From assembly GCF_027492855.1 (NCBI RefSeq), contig NZ_JAPUDY010000027.1, positions 1 to 64,000 of the forward strand: a DNA stretch of 64,000 nucleotides. The letters run 5' to 3'. Position 1 is the stretch's first letter; every line of letters starts with the position of its first letter. The position numbers and the translations under genes were made by a program. Source of the DNA: Acidovorax sp. (GTDB lineage Bacteria > Pseudomonadota > Gammaproteobacteria > Burkholderiales > Burkholderiaceae_C). The notes beneath the pieces were generated by a model, which did not search any database, had not been told where the DNA came from, and saw nothing but the letters and a program-made list of their open reading frames with translations. Shown here piece by piece: positions 8,122-15,990 of the stretch.

Positions 8122-9300
8122 ATGATCAGAACCATTCAAGTTGATGGGTTCAAGTCCATCGTTTCACAAACTTTAGAACTTGGGCGGGTGAACTGCTTTA
8201 TAGGGGCCAACGGTGTCGGCAAAAGCAACATTCTTGAAGCAGTGGGTGTTCTTGGTGCCGCTGCCAATGGAAAGGTGGACGACGAAGCCTTGTTGCGACG
8301 CGGCGTGCGCCCTGGAGTCCCTCGGCTCTACAAGACATCGTTCGACTCTGCCAGCGTCCCTCCACACATTGGGTTGTCTGCGCACAGCGAACAGGACGCC
8401 AACTACCGCGTATCGTTGTTAAATCCACTCGAAAATCCAGACCCGGCATGGACCTTCAAAACAGAGCGCCTTGCGGTGGAATTCGACGAAATCGTTGCCG
8501 ATGGTGTACGTAATCGGCGCAACCTTACTCCCACAGCTGGCCTTGCAGCCCTCAAGTTGGTTGAGGTTCCAACGAGCAGCCCAGCCGCTGACTTGATGCA
8601 GCGTCTGCAAACATTTGCGATTTACTCACCTAACACACCCACCCTTCGCGCAATGGTCGGCGACCCACAATCGCGCAATCCAGTGGGGCTAGCAGGTGGT
8701 GGCTTGGCCGAGGGTTTTGCCGATTTTCGCAAGATGGTGCTTGATCATGACGACGATTTGCTCGACAGCGTGTTCGATTTGATCGACTGGGTCGCGGACA
8801 TTCAAACCACGACTTCTGCGGGCGCACTTCTCTCACCCTCGGTAGCACGGACTAAAGATGTTCTGAAGTTCACAGATCGGTTCATGCGCAAGAGCCGCAA
8901 TACCCTGACAGCGTATGACGCGAGCGAGGGTGCTTTGTATGTGCTTTTCTGCGCAATTCTTTGCCTGTCGCCCCAAGCGCCAAACTTCTTTGCCATTGAT
9001 AACCTGGACCAAGCTTTGAACCCTCGACTGGTTGGACGGTTGACATCCAAACTGTGTGGCTGGCTGCAGCACGGCAGCCAGCACAGACAACTGCTGTTCA
9101 CTGCTCACAACCCTGCGGTGCTAGACGGGCTGGACTTGACGGACCCAGAAGTTCGTCTTTTCGCGATAGAACGCAATAGCGATGGGCACACCGTGGTGCG
9201 TCGCATTGAACTCAATGCCGAGCTCCAGCGGTTGCACACGTCATATCCTTTATCGCGCTTGTGGTTGATGGGTAGTTTGGGAGCTGTCCCGAATGTCTGA
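8122..9300 (+). CDS. ABC/OLD-type AAA ATPase of a two-gene cassette (candidate defence ATPase)
   Basis: A 392-residue SMC/OLD-like ATPase. It opens IRTIQVDGFKSIVSQTLELG, and Walker A is GANGVGKS at residues 28-35. A signature-like ASEGALYVLF precedes Walker B, FFAIDNLDQALNPRL, in which D293 is followed by N294 where most relatives have the catalytic glutamate. The switch histidine is in LLFTAHNPAVLDGLDL. The stop codon overlaps the start of a TOPRIM-like gene by 8 bp. ATPase plus TOPRIM pairs occur in anti-phage systems such as Gabija and PARIS, and this pair recalls them without matching a named one. GC is clearly lower than in neighbouring genes, which suggests recent transfer. The defence role is inference. 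Confidence 0.72.
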   Translation: MIRTIQVDGFKSIVSQTLELGRVNCFIGANGVGKSNILEAVGVLGAAANGKVDDEALLRRGVRPGVPRLYKTSFDSASVPPHIGLSAHSEQDANYRVSLLNPLENPDPAWTFKTERLAVEFDEIVADGVRNRRNLTPTAGLAALKLVEVPTSSPAADLMQRLQTFAIYSPNTPTLRAMVGDPQSRNPVGLAGGGLAEGFADFRKMVLDHDDDLLDSVFDLIDWVADIQTTTSAGALLSPSVARTKDVLKFTDRFMRKSRNTLTAYDASEGALYVLFCAILCLSPQAPNFFAIDNLDQALNPRLVGRLTSKLCGWLQHGSQHRQLLFTAHNPAVLDGLDLTDPEVRLFAIERNSDGHTVVRRIELNAELQRLHTSYPLSRLWLMGSLGAVPNV

Positions 9301-9994
9301 CCCCCGTATCGCCGTAGTGGCCGAGGGGCCGACCGATCTCATCGTTATCGAGGCGGCACTCAAGGCCGTGCTGCAACGTCCGTTCTTGCTAAATCTACAA
9401 CAGCCAGAACCCACTCGACCCGATATGGGCACTGGCTGGGGTGGCGTATTCAAGTGGTGCCAAGAGTTCCGCCAACGGGGTGCCAACAGCATGGAGGTTG
9501 ACCCCATATTGAGCCAGTTTGATCTGGTGATCGTGCACCTGGATGCTGATGTCGCCAACAAAAGCTACGCCGATTGCGGAGCTGCTGTTTTGCTGGCGTC
9601 TCAGGGATTGGCAAACTTGCCTTGCGCCCAGCCTTGTCCGCCGCCGGTCGATACGGTGACAGCTCTTGAAGCCGTGTTACTCAGTTGGCTAGGTCTTGCT
9701 GCAACGGGTCCCAAGAGTCTTTTTTGCATCCCTTCAAAAGCCACCGAGGCATGGTTGGCTGCTGCAGTCTTGCCCCAAGGGCATGCATTGCATGACGGGC
9801 TGGAGTGCCGATTGGATCTGGAAGCCCAGTTGGCAAATTTGCCGAAGAAAGAACGGATGAGAAAGTCCAAATCCCAATACCAGGCCTTGGCCGAGCACAT
9901 CACCTCACAATGGATACAAGTCAAAGCGCAGTGCACGCAAGCCTCATCATTTGAGATGAACGTCCAGCGCTCCGCGCAAAATTTTCCGGTATGA
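9293..9994 (+). CDS. TOPRIM-like protein (DUF4276-type?) paired with the OLD-type ATPase
   Basis: A 233-residue protein whose ATG lies inside the last codons of the ATPase gene (8-bp overlap), implying translational coupling. It opens [19 protein letters not shown], with E11 placed like the TOPRIM glutamate. VIVHLDADV (D84, D86) follows as the acidic DxD, and TEAWLAAA (E152) resembles the conserved segment of DUF4276-like proteins. TOPRIM domains of this kind act as metal-dependent nucleases in OLD, Gabija GajA and PARIS AriB. I could not assign the family firmly. Base composition is low-GC like its partner, and an ATGA overlap leads into a 19-codon stub. Confidence 0.6.
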   Translation: MSDPRIAVVAEGPTDLIVIEAALKAVLQRPFLLNLQQPEPTRPDMGTGWGGVFKWCQEFRQRGANSMEVDPILSQFDLVIVHLDADVANKSYADCGAAVLLASQGLANLPCAQPCPPPVDTVTALEAVLLSWLGLAATGPKSLFCIPSKATEAWLAAAVLPQGHALHDGLECRLDLEAQLANLPKKERMRKSKSQYQALAEHITSQWIQVKAQCTQASSFEMNVQRSAQNFPV

Positions 9995-10050
9995 GCCAAA
10001 CTCAAACGGACGAGCAACTTTATCCGTGGATCAGCCGCGCGCCGCTGTAG
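9991..10050 (+). pseudogene. 19-residue ORF overlapping the TOPRIM-like gene; stub of a third gene or chance
   Basis: ATG 9991 overlaps the previous stop codon as ATGA and reads [19 protein letters not shown] before TAG at 10048. The tight coupling suggests that the cassette once continued into a third gene. The sequence turns GC-rich at about 10030, so this may be the right edge of the transferred segment, with the gene cut off. It could also be a chance ORF; no SD can be judged because of the overlap. Confidence 0.3.
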
Positions 10051-10091
10051 GGACGCCCGCCCCTCCTACCAGCACAAACAGGAACAAGCCC

Positions 10092-10448
10092 ATGCCCCAC
10101 ACCATTCCCGCCTGCCCCCAATGCGGTCTGGAGAACACTTACCCCGACGGCACCAACTACGTGTGCCCCGACTGCGCCCATGAATGGCCCCAGGTGGCCG
10201 ACACCGCCGAATCCGATGCCAGCGACGCAGGCGACGGCGTACGCGATGCCAACGGCAACCCCCTGGCCGACGGCGACGCCGTGATCCTGGTGAAAGACCT
10301 CAAGGTCAAGGGCTCGTCGTCCACGCTCAAGAAGGGCACCAAGATCAAAAGCATCCGCTTGGTCGATGGCGCCGATGGCCACAACGTGGATTGCAAGACA
10401 GACCTGGGCAGCATGTTGCTCAAGTCGGAGTTTTTGAAAAAGGCCTGA
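10092..10448 (+). CDS. yjdM: YjdM/PhnA-family zinc-ribbon protein
   Basis: A 118-residue protein with an SD, AGGAA, eight bases before ATG 10092. The N-terminal zinc ribbon has CPQC (C8, C11) and CPDC (C25, C28). The C-terminal PhnA/YjdM domain contains [20 protein letters not shown] and the conserved tail KSEFLKKA. The family was once called an alkylphosphonate uptake protein because of its position near E. coli phn genes. Its role is not established, and nothing here suggests phosphonate metabolism. Its stop codon lies inside a hairpin shared with the convergent TetR gene. Confidence 0.88.
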   Translation: MPHTIPACPQCGLENTYPDGTNYVCPDCAHEWPQVADTAESDASDAGDGVRDANGNPLADGDAVILVKDLKVKGSSSTLKKGTKIKSIRLVDGADGHNVDCKTDLGSMLLKSEFLKKA

Positions 10449-10469
10449 CCGCCTTTCACGCGGCGGTCA
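10446..10469. terminator. Hairpin between convergent yjdM and TetR genes
   Basis: TGACCGCC (10446-10453) and GGCGGTCA (10462-10469) form a perfect 8-bp stem with loop TTTCACGC. It overlaps both stop codons, so it could serve as a bidirectional terminator. No T-run follows on either strand, so a rho-independent function is uncertain. Confidence 0.4.
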
Positions 10470-11117
10470 GCGCAGCGGCCGCAGGCTTTGGATCGTGTGC
10501 TCCGCAAACGCCTGCGCAATCGCCCCGCTGCCTTCGGGCCCCCGGTCGGAAAACCAGCGGTTGACGCTGTTAATGGCGCCCATGAAGAAAAACACCGCCA
10601 ATTTGGGGTCGCAGGGCGCGATGGCCCCTTCGTCCATCGCGCGCGCGACCAGCGCTCGCAACTGACGGTCGATCACGCGGCGACGCTGTTGGATCAATTC
10701 GTTGTGTTCGGCCGTCATCGAGTAGTACTCGGTCAGCACCACGCAGGTGCCCAGCTCACTCGTCATCTTGCCGATGTACAGCGCCACGAAGGCGCGCAGC
10801 ACGTCCAGCGTCTTGTCATGCTCCAGCGTGGCCTCGGCCATGGCCTGCTCGGCCATCTCCACGGCCATGCGATGGCATTCATAAAGAATTTCGTGCTTGT
10901 TCTGCACATAGCGGTATAGCGCGGGCTTGGTCACGGCCAGCGCGGCGGCAATGTCGTCCAGCGTCGTGTTGTGAAAGCCCTTGTCCCCGAACACACGGCC
11001 AGCCGCCAGGATCAGTGCGCGCTTGCGGATCGCGCGGGGGTCGGGCGTGCTAGCCAGTGCATTGTTCCAGCGGGCGGCGGGGACGGGGGCCGGGGTGGGT
11101 GGGCTGTTTTTTTTCAT
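10467..11117 (-). CDS. TetR-family regulator of the divergent catabolic operon
   Basis: A 216-residue protein from ATG 11117; a TTG nine codons upstream is less likely. The helix-turn-helix is RVFGDKGFHNTTLDDIAAAL then VTKPALYRYVQNKHEILYEC. It is visibly similar to the TetR protein at 62114-62971, which also sits beside a LivK/acyl-CoA gene set (shared VTKP.LY.YV.NK.EIL). The divergent neighbour is a LivK-type binding-protein gene heading an operon of acyl-CoA enzymes, and a GTTAC-N6-GTAAC palindrome lies between them. It is probably a repressor relieved by a CoA-thioester or aromatic/fatty substrate; the ligand is unknown. Confidence 0.85.
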   Translation of the reverse strand: MKKNSPPTPAPVPAARWNNALASTPDPRAIRKRALILAAGRVFGDKGFHNTTLDDIAAALAVTKPALYRYVQNKHEILYECHRMAVEMAEQAMAEATLEHDKTLDVLRAFVALYIGKMTSELGTCVVLTEYYSMTAEHNELIQQRRRVIDRQLRALVARAMDEGAIAPCDPKLAVFFFMGAINSVNRWFSDRGPEGSGAIAQAFAEHTIQSLRPLR

Positions 11118-11197
11118 GGAAAAGCGTCGGATGGTGTCACGCAAGCGTCAATGCCGCGCTTGACCACCTTGGACCCCGGTTTTAGCATTCATCGGAA

Positions 11198-11213
11198 GTT
11201 ACCAAAGAGTAAC
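11198..11213. promoter_or_regulatory. Operator-like palindrome GTTAC-N6-GTAAC
   Basis: GTTACCAAAGAGTAAC has perfect 5-bp arms and lies 80 bp upstream of the TetR start and 40 bp upstream of the LivK-type gene, in an AT-richer stretch of the divergent intergenic region. Its symmetry and position suit the adjacent TetR protein. Confidence 0.5.
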
Positions 11214-11253
11214 TCGATATTACCTCAAAGAAACTTCCTACCGGAGACCTTCC

Positions 11254-12495
11254 ATGCGCCTTATCCGAACCACCTGCGTGGCGGCTGCCCTCGGCGGCAG
11301 CGCGCTGCTGGCCTTTGCCCAGCAACCGCCTATCCGCATTGCCCACATCGACACGTTCTCCGGGCCGACCGCGTCCACGGGCACCACGGTGGCCAAGACG
11401 CTGCTCTACGCGGCGCACCTCATCAACGAGCGCGGTGGCGTGCTGGGGCGCAAGCTGGAAGTGATCCAGATGGACAACGCGGGCGATTCGAACAAGGCCG
11501 TCGCCATGCTGACCAGCACGGTGGACCAAAAGATCAACTTCATGGTGCAGGCCGGCAACTCGGGCATTGCCGGGTCCTTGCTCACCGCCGTGGACAAACA
11601 CAACCAGCGCAACCCGGACTCGCGCGTGCTTTACCTGAACTACGGCTCTGCTCTGCCGGAGTTGACCGAGGCCAAGTGCAGTTTCTGGATGTTCCGCTTC
11701 GAGGCCCATCAGCGCATGAAGATGCATGCCATCGCCGACTACGTGGCCAAGACGCCCGACATCAAGAAGATCTACCTGCTCAACCAGGACTACAGCTTTG
11801 GCCACGAGGTCAGCAAAGACGCCCGGGCCATCATCGGCAAGGCCCGGCCCGATGTGCAGTTCGTGGGTGATGACTTCCACCCCTTCGGCAAGGTTAAGGA
11901 TTTCTCACCCTACATCCTGAAGATCAAGCAGGCCGGTGCCGACACCGTGCTGACCGGCAACTGGGGCAACGACCTGGCGCTGCTGGTGCGGGCCAGCAAG
12001 GAGGCTGGCCTCAAGACCAAGTACATCACCTACTACGGGGGCCTGTACGGCGTGCCCACCGCCATTGGCCCGGCAGGCGAAGACACCGTGCTCCAAATCG
12101 CGTCCTGGCACCCCAACGTGCCGGTGGAAGACAAGACACCGCAGTGGGAAAAACTCCAGCGCGACTACAAGGCCAAGTTTGGCGAAGACCTGTACTACAC
12201 CTCCATCCTGGTGCAGATGGACATGCTGGCCCGCGCCATCGAGAAGGTGGGCAGCACCGACGACATCGTGCCCATCGCCAAGGCGCTTGAAGGCATGGAA
12301 TACGACTCGCCCTTCGGCAAGATCAAGATGCGCAAGGACGACCACCAGGCATCCCACCCGCTGTACATCAACCAGCTGGTCAAGGGTGTGAAGTACGACG
12401 CCGAAGGCCTGGGCCTGGGCTGGAAGACCGTGGCCAAGGTGCCCGGCGACGTGACCGAACAGCCCGTGGCCTGCAAGATGAACCGCCCGAGCTGA
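11254..12495 (+). CDS. LivK-type (branched-chain amino acid family) ABC substrate-binding protein
   Basis: A 413-residue periplasmic protein with a clear SD (CCGGAGACC) and a signal peptide ending near AFA at residue 22. The mature part begins PPIRIAHIDTFSGPTASTGT, typical of type I periplasmic binding proteins. Other family stretches are LIINERGGVLGRKLEVIQMD-like sequence and YLLNQDYSFGHEVSKD. No permease or ATPase genes accompany it, so it must use a transporter encoded elsewhere or act as a sensor. The genes downstream (two SDRs, acyl-CoA synthetase, thiolase) suggest that the ligand is an organic acid degraded as a CoA thioester. Confidence 0.88.
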   Translation: MRLIRTTCVAAALGGSALLAFAQQPPIRIAHIDTFSGPTASTGTTVAKTLLYAAHLINERGGVLGRKLEVIQMDNAGDSNKAVAMLTSTVDQKINFMVQAGNSGIAGSLLTAVDKHNQRNPDSRVLYLNYGSALPELTEAKCSFWMFRFEAHQRMKMHAIADYVAKTPDIKKIYLLNQDYSFGHEVSKDARAIIGKARPDVQFVGDDFHPFGKVKDFSPYILKIKQAGADTVLTGNWGNDLALLVRASKEAGLKTKYITYYGGLYGVPTAIGPAGEDTVLQIASWHPNVPVEDKTPQWEKLQRDYKAKFGEDLYYTSILVQMDMLARAIEKVGSTDDIVPIAKALEGMEYDSPFGKIKMRKDDHQASHPLYINQLVKGVKYDAEGLGLGWKTVAKVPGDVTEQPVACKMNRPS

Positions 12496-12665
12496 CATGG
12501 AGCACCTCTTGCATCGCTTCGCGCCTTCCTCCTCTCTCGCCCCGCTGCGCGATGCGGGAGGGAGCCGCCCCCAGCGCGGCGAGGTGGCCCTTGCGCGGGG
12601 GCCTTGGCGGGGGTCGCGCCCGTTTCATGGGCTGTTTGTGGCGCGCAGCGCTGTGGAAAACTGAG
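12496..12665 (+). other. Gap between LivK-type and SDR genes
   Basis: This 170-bp stretch has no convincing gene. It is extremely GC-rich and contains a small hairpin, CCCGC-TGCGCGAT-GCGGG (~12541-12558), inside a longer imperfect C-rich/G-rich pairing. It may limit read-through from the binding-protein gene into the enzyme genes or mark a repeat insertion. No clear promoter was seen. Confidence 0.3.
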
Positions 12666-13466
12666 ATGCCACTTCCTACCATGCAGGATGCACTGAAGGG
12701 CCGCGTAGCGGTGGTCACCGGCGGTGCTTCGGGCCTGGGCGCTGCCACGGCACGGGCGCTGCGCGATGCCGGAGCCCGCGTGGCCCTGCTCGACCAGGAC
12801 AGTGCGGCGGTGCAGGTCACCGCGCAGACCCTGGACGTGGCAGGTTTTGCCGTCGACGTCACGCAAGACGCCGACATGGAGCAGGTGTTCGAGCAAATCC
12901 GCGCCGGACTCGGGCCGGTGTACCTGCTGGTGAACTGCGCGGGCGTGGCCGACCCCGGCAGCGTGGTGCGCAAGGGCGAAGCCATGCCGCTGGCTGCCTT
13001 CGAGCGTGTGGTGGAGATCAACCTGCTGGGCAGCATCAACGCGGTGCGCTGCGCCGTGCCGCAGATGATCGAAGCCCGCACCGAGGAAGACGTGGCCCAG
13101 GGCGTGCAGGCAGGCGTGATCATCCACACCACCTCGATCGCGGCCTTCGATGGCCAGATGGGCCAGGCAGCGTACGCCGCCTCCAAGGGGGGCTGCGCCG
13201 GCATGGTGCTGCCGCTGGCACGCGAGCTGGGCGCATACGGCATCCGCGTCATGGGCATCGCGCCCGGCGTGTTCGAAACGCCCATGACGCTGAACCTTCC
13301 GCCCGCCTCGCGCGACGTGGTGTTTTCCGCCCTGCCGCCTTTTCCTGCCCGGCCCGGGCGCGCCGAAGAGTTTGCGTCGCTGGCACTGTCCATCGTCGGC
13401 AACCCCATGCTCAATGGCGAGGTCATCCGCCTCGACGGCGGGCTGCGCATGCCCGCCCGACTCTGA
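12666..13466 (+). CDS. SDR-family NAD(P)-dependent oxidoreductase (first of two)
   Basis: A 266-residue classical short-chain dehydrogenase/reductase. The start ATG 12666 (MPLPTMQD) was chosen because the cofactor motif TGGASGLGAATA then lies at about residue 18; ATG 12681 is possible. NCAGVAD is the NAG-like motif, and the catalytic Ser and YxxxK occur in HTTSIAAFDG and YAASKGG. The end GEVIRLDGGLRM is usual for 3-hydroxyacyl-CoA-dehydrogenase-like SDRs. Together with the second SDR and a thiolase it probably oxidises hydroxyacyl-CoA intermediates. The second SDR gene starts 16 bp downstream. Confidence 0.85.
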   Translation: MPLPTMQDALKGRVAVVTGGASGLGAATARALRDAGARVALLDQDSAAVQVTAQTLDVAGFAVDVTQDADMEQVFEQIRAGLGPVYLLVNCAGVADPGSVVRKGEAMPLAAFERVVEINLLGSINAVRCAVPQMIEARTEEDVAQGVQAGVIIHTTSIAAFDGQMGQAAYAASKGGCAGMVLPLARELGAYGIRVMGIAPGVFETPMTLNLPPASRDVVFSALPPFPARPGRAEEFASLALSIVGNPMLNGEVIRLDGGLRMPARL

Positions 13467-13482
13467 CCACAAGGCCGCTGCC

Positions 13483-14283
13483 ATGCACATCCAAGAAACC
13501 ATCGCCGTGGTGACCGGCGCCGCCTCCGGCCTGGGCCGCGCCACGGTGGACATGCTGCACCGCCAGGGCGCACGCGTAGCGGCCATCGACCTCGCAGGCC
13601 CGGCGCTCGACACCCTGGCGCAGCAACCACGCACGCTGACCCTGGCGGGCGACGTGTCCAGCGCGCGCGACATGGAGGCCGCCTTCGCCCAGGTGCACCA
13701 GACCTGGGGCACGCCGGGCATCCTGGTGAACTGCGCGGGCGTACTCGGCCCGGCGCGCGTGTTCCAGCGCGACCCGGCCACGGGGCATATCGTGCCGCGC
13801 CCCATGGACAGTTTTCGCCGCGTCATCGCCATCAACCTGACGGGCACCTTCAACACCATCCGCCTGTTTGCCGCGGGCCTGGCGCAGGCGGGCCCCGCCA
13901 GCGACGGCGCGGAGCGCGGCGTGATCGTCAACACCGCCTCGGTGGCCGCGTACGAGGCACTGTCGGCCCAGACGGCCTACGGGGCCTCGAAGGCCGGCGT
14001 GGCCAGCATGACGCTGCCGCTGGCGCGCGAGCTGGCGCGTTATGGCATCCGCGTGGTAGCCCTGGCGCCCGGCACGTTCGAGACCGGCATGTACGACGTG
14101 ATCCCCAAGCACACCCGGCGCACGCTGATCGACGACGTGCCTTTTCCCAACCGGCCGGGCCGGCCCGCAGAATTCGCCCACATGGCCCAGGCCGTGATCG
14201 AGAACCAGATGATGAATGGCTCGGTCGTGCGCATTGACGGCGCGGTGCGCATGCGCGAGCCGGTGGTCGCTCCGCGCACTTGA
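13483..14283 (+). CDS. SDR-family NAD(P)-dependent oxidoreductase (second of two)
   Basis: A 266-residue classical SDR, clearly a paralogue of its upstream neighbour. It has the cofactor motif TGAASGLGRAT near residue 12, NCAGVLGPA, catalytic NTASVAAYE and YGASKAG, and the terminal GSVVRIDGAVRM. The ~12-residue insert in the middle of the fold (VFQRDPATGHIVPRP) separates it from the first copy. The family oxidises or reduces hydroxyl/keto groups with NAD(P). In this operon a 3-hydroxyacyl-CoA or related alcohol is the most likely substrate. Its TGA overlaps a possible TTG start of the acyl-CoA synthetase. Confidence 0.85.
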   Translation: MHIQETIAVVTGAASGLGRATVDMLHRQGARVAAIDLAGPALDTLAQQPRTLTLAGDVSSARDMEAAFAQVHQTWGTPGILVNCAGVLGPARVFQRDPATGHIVPRPMDSFRRVIAINLTGTFNTIRLFAAGLAQAGPASDGAERGVIVNTASVAAYEALSAQTAYGASKAGVASMTLPLARELARYGIRVVALAPGTFETGMYDVIPKHTRRTLIDDVPFPNRPGRPAEFAHMAQAVIENQMMNGSVVRIDGAVRMREPVVAPRT

Positions 14284-14324
14284 TCACCACCGACCGCCCC
14301 TTTTCTTCTTCTTCCTCCGCCGCC

Positions 14325-15986
14325 ATGATTCCTGTTCCCGCTCCTCCCGACCCATTGCGCACCGAGGCCTTGTACGGTGACCGGCTCGTGCCCTGCTACG
14401 CAGAGCGCCCCCAGAACCTGGACGCCATGCTGCGCGCTTCGGTAACCCAGCGTGGTGATGCGGCCGCACTGGAAGAGGGCGGGCGCCAACTGAGCTACCG
14501 CGAACTCGACCAGGCCGTGAACCGCGTGGCCACAGGCCTGCAGGCGCAGGGCATCCAGAGCGGCGAGCGTGTGGCGCTGTTCATGGGCAACCGGCTCGAA
14601 TACACCGTGCTGCTGTTTGGGATCTGGCGCCTGGGCGCCATCGCAGTGCCCATCGGCATCCGCCAGAGCGCACAGGAGCTCGAATACATGCTCAACCAGT
14701 GCGGCGCCTCGGCCCTGGTCACCGACTCGGCGCTGGCCGCTCGCCTGCCCGCACGCACCACGTTGCCCAACCTGCGCAGCACCATCTACTGCCTGGACGC
14801 GGGCCAGCCCTGGCCCGACACCGCAGACGGTGCATGGCCCGCCATCCCCTACGAGGCCTTGCTGGCGGCGGGCCACGACACCCCTGTGCCCGCCGCATTC
14901 AGCGACCAGCAGCCCGCCTGCATCATGTACACCTCGGGCACCACCGGCCACCCCAAGGGCGCGGTGCTGTCGCACCTGGGGTTTTTTCACACCGCGCGGC
15001 ACTACCACCGGCGCTTTGGCTACCGGCCGGACGACCGCATGCTGCTGGTCATTCCCGGCACCCATATCTCGGGCCTGCTGGCGATGGTGGTGGTGACCAT
15101 GCTGGTGGGTGGCTGCCTGGTGAGCCTGCGCGAATTCCGCTGCGCCGAGGTGCTCGCCACCCTGCAGTCGCGCCGCATCACGGCCACGGTGATGGTGCCC
15201 GCCATGTACAACCTCATCGTGCGCGAACCCGGCCTCGCGCAGCGCGACCTGTCGGCCTGGCGCGTAGGCCACTTCGGCGGCGCCGCCATGCCCGAGGTCA
15301 CCATCCAGCAACTGGCCGATCTGTTTCCGCAACTGGAGCTGTACAACGGCTTCGGCGCCACCGAAACCACCTCGGCCGTGGCGCTGACCGAACGTGGCGA
15401 TGCTGCGCGCCACCCCGACTCGGTGGGCACCGTGCTGCCCTGCGTGGACATCCGCATCCTCAGCCCCGAAGGCCAGGAGGTGGCGCCGGGCGAGGCGGGC
15501 GAGCTGTGGATCCGCAGCCCCGGCAACGCCATCGGCTACTGGGACAACCCCGACGCCACACGCGCCGCCTTCGTGGCAGGCTACTGGCGCTCTGGCGACA
15601 TCGGCAGCGTGGACACCCAGGGCTTCTTGCGGGTGTTCGACCGCATCAAGGACATGATCAACCGTGGCGGCTTCAAGGTCTACTGCGTGGAGCTGGAGAA
15701 CGTCATCCAGCGCTACCCCGGCGTGATCGAAGTCGCGGCCGTGGCCAGCCCCTGCCCGGTGCTGGGCGAGCGCGTGCACATCTTCGTGTATGCCGGCGGC
15801 CCGGTGGCCCTGGCGCCGCTGCGCACTTTCTGCCGCGACCATGTGGCCGACTACAAGCTGCCCGACCTTCTCACCGTCAGCCCCGTACCGTTGCCACGCA
15901 ACCTCAACGGCAAGCTCGTCAAGGCCCCGCTGCGCGAGCAGGCCCGCGCCCTGGCGGCCAGCGCCCCACCCCACTCGAAAGGATGA
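14325..15986 (+). CDS. AMP-forming acyl-CoA synthetase/ligase
   Basis: A 553-residue ANL-superfamily enzyme. The adenylation P-loop is YTSGTTGHPKGAV at ~residues 201-213. Later motifs are YNGFGATETTS, GYWRSGDIGSVDTQGF and DMINRGGFKVYCVELE, with the catalytic C-terminal lysine in NLNGKLVKAPL. Such enzymes activate a carboxylic acid with ATP and CoA, the entry step for a degradation pathway. The start is uncertain: ATG 14325 follows a pyrimidine-rich run without an SD, and a TTG at 14280 overlaps the previous stop. The substrate is unknown; the neighbours suggest an acid brought in via the LivK-type protein. Confidence 0.85.
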   Translation: MIPVPAPPDPLRTEALYGDRLVPCYAERPQNLDAMLRASVTQRGDAAALEEGGRQLSYRELDQAVNRVATGLQAQGIQSGERVALFMGNRLEYTVLLFGIWRLGAIAVPIGIRQSAQELEYMLNQCGASALVTDSALAARLPARTTLPNLRSTIYCLDAGQPWPDTADGAWPAIPYEALLAAGHDTPVPAAFSDQQPACIMYTSGTTGHPKGAVLSHLGFFHTARHYHRRFGYRPDDRMLLVIPGTHISGLLAMVVVTMLVGGCLVSLREFRCAEVLATLQSRRITATVMVPAMYNLIVREPGLAQRDLSAWRVGHFGGAAMPEVTIQQLADLFPQLELYNGFGATETTSAVALTERGDAARHPDSVGTVLPCVDIRILSPEGQEVAPGEAGELWIRSPGNAIGYWDNPDATRAAFVAGYWRSGDIGSVDTQGFLRVFDRIKDMINRGGFKVYCVELENVIQRYPGVIEVAAVASPCPVLGERVHIFVYAGGPVALAPLRTFCRDHVADYKLPDLLTVSPVPLPRNLNGKLVKAPLREQARALAASAPPHSKG

Positions 15987-15990
15987 CCCC

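Noticed and set aside
8122..10050. Prophage or integrative island around the ATPase/TOPRIM pair
   Set aside because: No integrase, tRNA attachment site, flanking direct repeats or other phage genes were seen; only the two-gene cassette looks foreign.
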